DNA from: Helopsaltes ochotensis
Taxonomy: Eukaryota > Chordata > Aves > Passeriformes > Locustellidae
Length of the DNA stretch: 64,000 nt
Assembly (NCBI GenBank): GCA_013400155.1
Contig: VXBM01000218.1
Coordinates: 667,614 to 731,613, forward strand
Direction: 5' to 3'
In this document: piece after piece, positions 58,480 to 64,000 of the stretch
Layout: each line of letters starts with the position of its first letter
Numbering within the stretch: position 1 is the stretch's first letter
Notes under the pieces: model-generated
The model's database searches: none
Told to the model about the DNA's origin: nothing
The model's input: only the letters and a program-made list of their open reading frames with translations
Made by a program: the position numbers and the translations under genes

Positions 58480-61320
58480 TGATTTATGTGAGCTCATTTT
58501 GCACTTTGAGAAAGTATAGAGGCGCTTTTGTACTATGATTAGCAAGGGTGCTGATGTCAGTTCGCTTGTCTAGCTTTAAGCTTTATTCTGCTGCTAAATT
58601 GTGCTTTGTACTGTAGTCCAGAGAACCTTTGTATCTGCCTTATTAGTGTGTAGTTTATGGAATTGCTTTTGTTTTTGAATAAAATCTGTGCCAGCTTCAG
58701 AGTGTGACTCACTATAGGACCGAAATAAATGTTCGCATATGCACTATGTGAAAACTCTTCAAAAATAGTAGCAGGTGCTAGCAGGCTAAATTCAATGTTT
58801 TAAATACTTAAGAGTTGCTGTTTTGTAGCCTGAAGGGCTGAAAGGAAATTCTTTTTAGCTCAGTGGTTTTTCTCCATTTTAGAGTCCTATTTACTCATTA
58901 ATACTCAACAGAAATTGTCAGGATTGCTAATTCATTCCCTAACACAGTACCAGAAATAAACTTTTAGGAGAGGCATGCCGGGCTGATACAGAGCTGATGG
59001 AGTTTTTTTGCACGGGGTTTTGTCGTTGCACAAACTGTGAGACAAAACGCATCGTGCTTTTCAATTACTCTGGTTCCTCTCCTATCTCTAATCTCTTTCC
59101 TCCTGATTTCTACTTTGAAAATTTCATCTGAGTGACTGAAGGCTGAGGTTAAAGATAAAGCTTGTTTCTGAAACGGTTTGTAGCAGTTATCTGTGATCAG
59201 CCTTGCCTGGAGAGAGGCTCCTCTGCTGAAGCTTCCTGTTATCCCAGCATCTAAGTTGTCACTTGATTTGGGAGCAGGAAACAAAACAAACTCTGCTAAT
59301 GTTTTTGGGTCGCTGTGAAATGATGCTTATCCAGCTGTGCTGCTAGGATATACTCACACTTGAAATCTAAATTGAAGGGGTTTAATCTATTACATCTACA
59401 TTTTATCTGTTCACCCAGGTAAACTTACTGCTACCACAGAAATAGTTGCTTGAGACTTTACTTGATTCACAATTCAACATTTAAAAACAGAAGCTGTTAT
59501 TCAGAACTACAATAAATTGTTTTGTAAACTATAGATATTATCTTAAAATCAAAAAACTTTTAGTGCTTTGGTAGTTGGAGAACGGATCACAAGCCTTAAT
59601 TAAGCTGTCTGTCTTCTTTCCCTTTCTCCTGTTTTCTGTATTATCTTTTCATAATAGCTTTCTAAGCTTGATACCCCACAAAGGCGTGCCCACTTTACAG
59701 TGAGGGTTTTGTGAGTCTCTGGGACAAAGCTGTCACTCAGAGTGGGTAGATGGCAACGCAGTTCCTGCTCCTTGTCCCTTAGGTCCTCCTTCCACTAGGT
59801 TGTTTGAAGGTAGCACCTACAAAAAATGAAAAGAATGCACTCTTGTACCTCACAAAAATGGCTCTGAATCTCTCCCTAATACACAAGAAGAAACCCTTGT
59901 TTTCAAGGCTGCTGTCCCAGTGTTTAAAGGACATCACACATCTTGGCCCCTTCTGGGACCATCCCTGCTGATTCCATTCCTTTCCTTGGTTAGCAGGCAG
60001 CCAGGGCTGGCCGAAAGGAAAATGTCTTATTTATGCATTTCTTCTGCTGTGTTTTTTTTAATCTTCCAAAGGACTTGCTGGCAACCTTGTTTGAATATCC
60101 TGAAGAAGTTTAAAGTGGGGTGCCTTGGGGCATGGTGTGAGTCTGTGGTGCAATGCACGGTGGCCACTGTGCTGATTTACCTTGGTCTCCAGCTTCGCTG
60201 AAAAGTGCAAGAACAAATGGATGACACAGGGGTGGCTCCCCACTGTGTCTGGGCTCTGCTTTCAGAGTTCTCAGTGAGAAATCAACGCAGCTCTCCTAGT
60301 GAGCAGTGGCAGTGTGTCTGATTTCTTCTGCTGTGCCCATCATCCTGGCACTGGGGTATAAAGAGAATCTGCTAGCGTAGTGCTGCTGGTAGAGCTGAGG
60401 AACAAAAGTACAGCCAAGTGGGGCAATAAAGATGCTGCTGGAAGCAGCGGGGCAGCTGAATGCTGAGCTTGGTTGTGTGGTTTGAGTTAAGGTCTCTGAT
60501 GAGAATTTTGGCAGGTGATGGAGGCCCACGGGATGAAAGGCGGCTGAGGATTAGTTAGAGAATGAGACATTTTGCTTTTGCTTTTCTCTTACACCAGCTT
60601 CTTTCTGCAGCATCAGGAGGGCTGGTATAATAGGCACAGTGTCAGATTCATTTCTTCTGTATCTTCCCCAAAGACTGGGTTTATGAGGTAAAACTAGCAT
60701 TTGGTCATTCTCTCCATCCCCATCTCTCCAACAGTTTCAAAAAATAATAATGTTGCTCTTTTTCTGTAAGAAGTACTACTGTGGAAATATGATGAGGTTC
60801 TGAGTGCAGAGTTCCCCTGGCATCGAGGTGCATGTACAATGTGAGCATTGTCTGTTCTTTAAATGCAGGTCACTCATTGAGTATCAGTGAAAAATTCAGT
60901 TAAAATGCATCAGCCTGAAACAACAGATATTGGAAACAAAACCCCATGGAGCACTTAAAGATGTATTTTATTTTGTCTTTCCCATGCCTGTGGGGGCTTT
61001 CTTCAAAAGCCCTTTTTGTTTGCTTTTTTTCCCCTTCTCCTGGTCCCCACCCCACTTTTTTCTTTAGTTTATTCATGGTTTCTCACTTTGTAAACAATGA
61101 TTTAATTTATATATCCACTTGTTACAAACAAAGCCAAGATAGAAAATTTAAAATACAAATTCACTGATCCTCGAGTCCACTGCTGTAACAATACCTAAAT
61201 AGTGTTAAATGTGGGTATTAGGAGTGGAATCTCTTAGTATAATAATTGAACTTATTATTATTACTTGGTTCAAAGCAAGCTGAAACCACACATAGAAGGT
61301 CTTAACGTGTGATTTCTTCC

Positions 61321-61360
61321 TTCTAATTTTTCTCCCTTTTCTCTCTCCCCAAATTTCCAG
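61321..61360 (+). other. GAB1: Polypyrimidine tract and splice acceptor of exon 2
   Basis: About thirty pyrimidine-dominated bases (TTCTAATTTTTCTCCC and onward) lead to AAATTTCCAG at 61360, a strong acceptor. TTCTAAT at 61321-61327 is a plausible branch-point sequence. Confidence 0.85.
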
Positions 61361-61655
61361 GCATGGAAGAGAAGATGGTTTGTGCTTCGGAGCGGCCGCT
61401 TAACGGGGGATCCAGATGTATTGGAATACTACAAAAATGACCATGCCAAGAAGCCTATCCGTATTATTGACTTAAATCTGTGTCAACAAGTGGATGCTGG
61501 ATTAACGTTCAACAAAAAGGAGTTTGAAAACAGCTATATTTTTGATATCAACACTATAGACCGAGTTTTCTATTTGGTAGCAGACAGCGAGGAGGAGATG
61601 AATAAGTGGGTTCGATGTATCTGTGATATCTGTGGGTTCAACCCTACAGATGAGG
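61361..61655 (+). CDS. GAB1: GAB1 coding exon 2 (residues 25-122, rest of PH domain)
   Basis: The 295 bases encode [20 protein letters not shown] at residues 25-44 and continue to CGFNPTDE ending at residue 122, plus the first G of the next codon (phase 1). This completes the PH domain (about residues 5-116), which binds PI(3,4,5)P3 and holds GAB1 at the membrane after growth-factor stimulation. W26 and R29 lie in the phosphoinositide-binding strand, and W107 is the invariant tryptophan of the C-terminal PH helix. Residues 69-77 (DAGLTFNKK) and 99-107 (DSEEEMNKW) are GAB-family signatures. From memory the human protein has E66, I93 and E121 where this one has Q, V and D. The donor is GTAAGT at 61656. 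GAB2 is excluded by [14 protein letters not shown]. Confidence 0.98.
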
Positions 61656-64000
61656 GTAAGTTCTGCTGCTTTTCCTGAGAAAGTGCGGTGCCTACGTGTG
61701 AAGAACGTTTCAAAGTTCAGATGACTATCTTTAGCTGGCATATGTTTTAAAACTTGTGTGTATTGGCATTGAAACTTCCTTGTTACCCTGAAGAGAAGTA
61801 AGCAGAACAGAGGGAGATATTCAGAATTTGTTACAAATTAAGCGTGCCGTAGAACTTGGATGACGCTCTTCTGTTCTGCGTGATGTTAGGTCTTGGGAGT
61901 ACAGGAAAAATCTCTAAGTAAAATCATGCACAGCAGTAGATCTTCATAATCATCAAAGGAGTCCCATTTGGTATAAAAACATATGGTTATGCAAGCAGGA
62001 ATGAGTGCAAAATGTCAGGTTTCTAATATTACCATTTCTCCGTCTGCTTTGAAACTTGGGGGAAAAGAAATCCACCCCTCATTAGCTGAAATAAACAAAA
62101 AATAACCTGTAGTTCTGCACTATCCAACTCTAGTCCTACCAAAATAGTTATTGTATGAAGGCAGCTTGTAGGAAACGTGACGGTGTGTTTAATTCCTTGC
62201 AAATACCTTGTGGCCATTCCTTGTCCTGAATCCATTCTTATTTATTTACTTATTATTCCTGCATTCCTTTTGGAGATTAGTGAGTTACATGACTTACTGT
62301 AGCTCTGTGCACAGTTCCAAGAAAAGATTAAATAGGAGTGGTAAGAGGGTTATACATAAGGCATGCCTGACTGAAGGGGCTAGAATTAAATCCCTGCTTT
62401 CTGTAGGATTGTGCACTGAGGGAGGTGAAGGAGAAAAGGGGGCTTGCATCACTTTGCTCCAGCCAAATCTTCAAAAGTGACTAGAAAATACTGCTGTGTT
62501 CTGAATTAGGGGCCCTTTTCTTTCTCCTTATTGTAGTTTTGAACTACAACTTTGTCATGACAACCTAATCTGTGAATTGCCCCTCTAATAGCAAATTGAG
62601 GGAAGGGTGCTCCTTTTGATAGTTCCGGTGTGTTTTTGTGGCATCCTGAGCACAGCCGGGACCCGCAGCACATCTCAGAGAGGGACTGCCATGGATTCAG
62701 TGCTCAGCCTGCCGGGCTCCCTGCATTCCAGAGAGGGGTGGGCAGAGGGGCAATGCACCAGTGCAGCTGTGGGCAGAGGTCCTTGGCTCTGGGGACAAAC
62801 TGGGAATCTGGGATCTAAGGAGGAAACCTGTTCACCTGGCAGCCCTTTGGCAGAGCACAAAGGAGCACGTGTCCTTTGCACGGGACAGAGAGGTGGGGTC
62901 CCCTCAACACCATCAGACCTTTCCTCTGAGAGCTGCTGTATGGTTAGCCCTTGCTTTTCTGTCATGGACCTGAAGGTTAAACCGGCTATGGATGTGTAGA
63001 GATGTAACTACGCCCTCACAAACTGAGTTTTTACTTCAGTCAATTGTAGGAATAGCTTCTCCCCATTGTGCTCTCATTGCGTGTTTCATCTTTGGCATTT
63101 TAGCTTTGGCTGAATGATTCCAACACCTTTACCTCAACACGACTGAGAGTTGACAGTACTGACTTGTTTTATGGGTTTAGTGATGCCTTGCAGTGCATTG
63201 AGGAAGAATTTAAAAAAAAAAAAGGAAAATGGGAAAATCAGTTGCTGAGTGTTTATTGCCAAGTTCTTGTTTTTTCCAAGATGACTCTTCCTGCCAGTGG
63301 AAGAGCAGGTTGTAAATGTACTTTATAAAATCTGTGTTCACCTGCAGTTTATTCTGGGAAGTTAAAAAACAGATGAAGTTCCGACTGTAAAAATGCACTA
63401 TTATTCTAGTCTGGAGCTAAACAAAAGGAGTATTACCAATCTTCCTCCTAGCCTGTGGAAGCAGAAGATAATTTTCTTTGACTCTGGATAAAATGTCTCT
63501 TGCCAGATTAAGGGTTGTGTTGTGAGCATCCTGTCATTGGCATCCTTTGCTCACTCAGGAACTAGGGACACCACTGCCCTATTGCTCCTGCTGGGGTTCA
63601 TTTGGAAATCCAGAAACATTTGCTCCTGGCTTCCTTGGATTTATAAAGAAAAAATTTGCTAGAAGGCAGTGGCTAGTGCTATTAGAAAGCAAGTGTGGAG
63701 TTGTTTTGGTGTTGGGACGAATGAGGGAAAAAGAGTTGCTCTTAACTGTAGAGAAGAATAAAGCTCAGAGTAGCTCTGAGCTCCTCCTCATACATAGCAA
63801 AGACTCAGCAATTCCTGTGATGCAAAGTTTGGTTTTTTTATTATTTCATTAGAAATTATTTTGAGTACTGATTTTTACCTAATGCTTTGTTTTGACCTTC
63901 CAACTAGAAATTGATCCATGCATGTGAAATGTCTTCATTGTGGAGATCTGCAGTGTTACATTTGGTTTTGGACAGAGTAGATAAATTCATGTTCTTCAAA
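61656..64000 (+). other. GAB1: GAB1 intron 2, partial
   Basis: It starts with GTAAGT at 61656 and runs past the window edge; exon 3 is not present. The phase-1 junction agrees with the next residue beginning with G (aspartate in the human protein, as I recall). There are only short open frames. The G+C-richer patch at 62630-62990 has overlapping frames on both strands with no recognised protein. A short A run lies at about 63211-63222. Confidence 0.85.

Larger units (their letters stand above)
54795..61320. other. GAB1: Right end of intron 1, candidate enhancer near 58.45 kb
   Basis: No gene or transposon is recognised. A 16-bp tandem duplication lies at 57536-57564. Around 58425-58480 a perfect MEF2 consensus and a SOX/TCF-type word lie about 35 bases apart. 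The final 40 bases before exon 2 form the splice acceptor tract. Confidence 0.45.
5711..61360 (+). other. GAB1: GAB1 intron 1 (55,650 bp)
   Basis: This is a GT-AG intron: donor GTGAGT at 5711-5716, and acceptor TTTCCAG ending at 61360 behind a long pyrimidine tract (61321-61350). It is phase 0 and interrupts the PH domain between Y24 and A25. It makes up 87% of the window. A long first intron is usual for GAB-family genes. Repeats and candidate elements inside it are listed separately. Apart from them I see no convincing exon of another gene on either strand. Confidence 0.95.

Noticed and set aside
1..64000. CRISPR array, operon, prophage or other prokaryotic system
   Set aside because: The window is vertebrate (split GAB1 gene, CR1 and LTR repeats, CpG island). 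No regularly spaced repeats with spacers and no gene clusters are present.

Overview
This is a piece of a bird nuclear genome. The base composition is about 40% G+C with one CpG-rich island. The only protein-coding gene I can prove is split by a huge intron. The interspersed repeats are typical of birds: two CR1 LINE copies and one solo endogenous-retrovirus LTR of a family widespread in birds. I see no bacterial operon, CRISPR array, ribosomal RNA gene or tRNA gene.

The gene is GAB1 (GRB2-associated binding protein 1) on the + strand. Exon 1 (coding part 5639-5710) encodes residues 1-24 and exon 2 (61361-61655) encodes residues 25-122 plus one base of the next codon. Together they make up essentially the whole N-terminal PH domain, which carries the docking protein to phosphoinositides at the plasma membrane. 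The rest of the protein (proline-rich MET/GRB2-binding part and the SHP2, PI3K and other docking tyrosines) lies beyond the right edge. Intron 1 is 55,650 bp and fills most of the window. Intron 2 starts at 61656 and runs off the end.

Layout: 1-4440 is upstream intergenic DNA without a supportable gene. 4440-4845 leads into a CpG island with GC boxes and a ZNF143/THAP11-type motif. 4846-5555 is a 710-base assembly gap over the promoter and 5' UTR. 5556-5710 holds the last 5' UTR bases and coding exon 1, and the CpG-rich DNA continues to about 6550. Intron 1 contains a CR1 3' end (9100-9455, +), a long 5'-truncated CR1 (21556-22505, -), a solo LTR (30141-30495) with an imperfect 5-bp target duplication, several simple repeats and two G+C-richer patches (26600-27330 and 32700-33350). 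61361-61655 is exon 2.

Most of the intron looks like ordinary decayed non-coding DNA, and its many short open frames overlap on both strands without coding signatures. The items most worth a second look are an RFX plus CREB/ATF motif pair at 27446-27466 resembling the X1-X2 layout of MHC class II promoters, a nested set of inverted repeats at 29229-29304, an exon-like 90-nt segment on the opposite strand at 32712-32801, and a few candidate enhancers. I did not find a clearly new biological system here.
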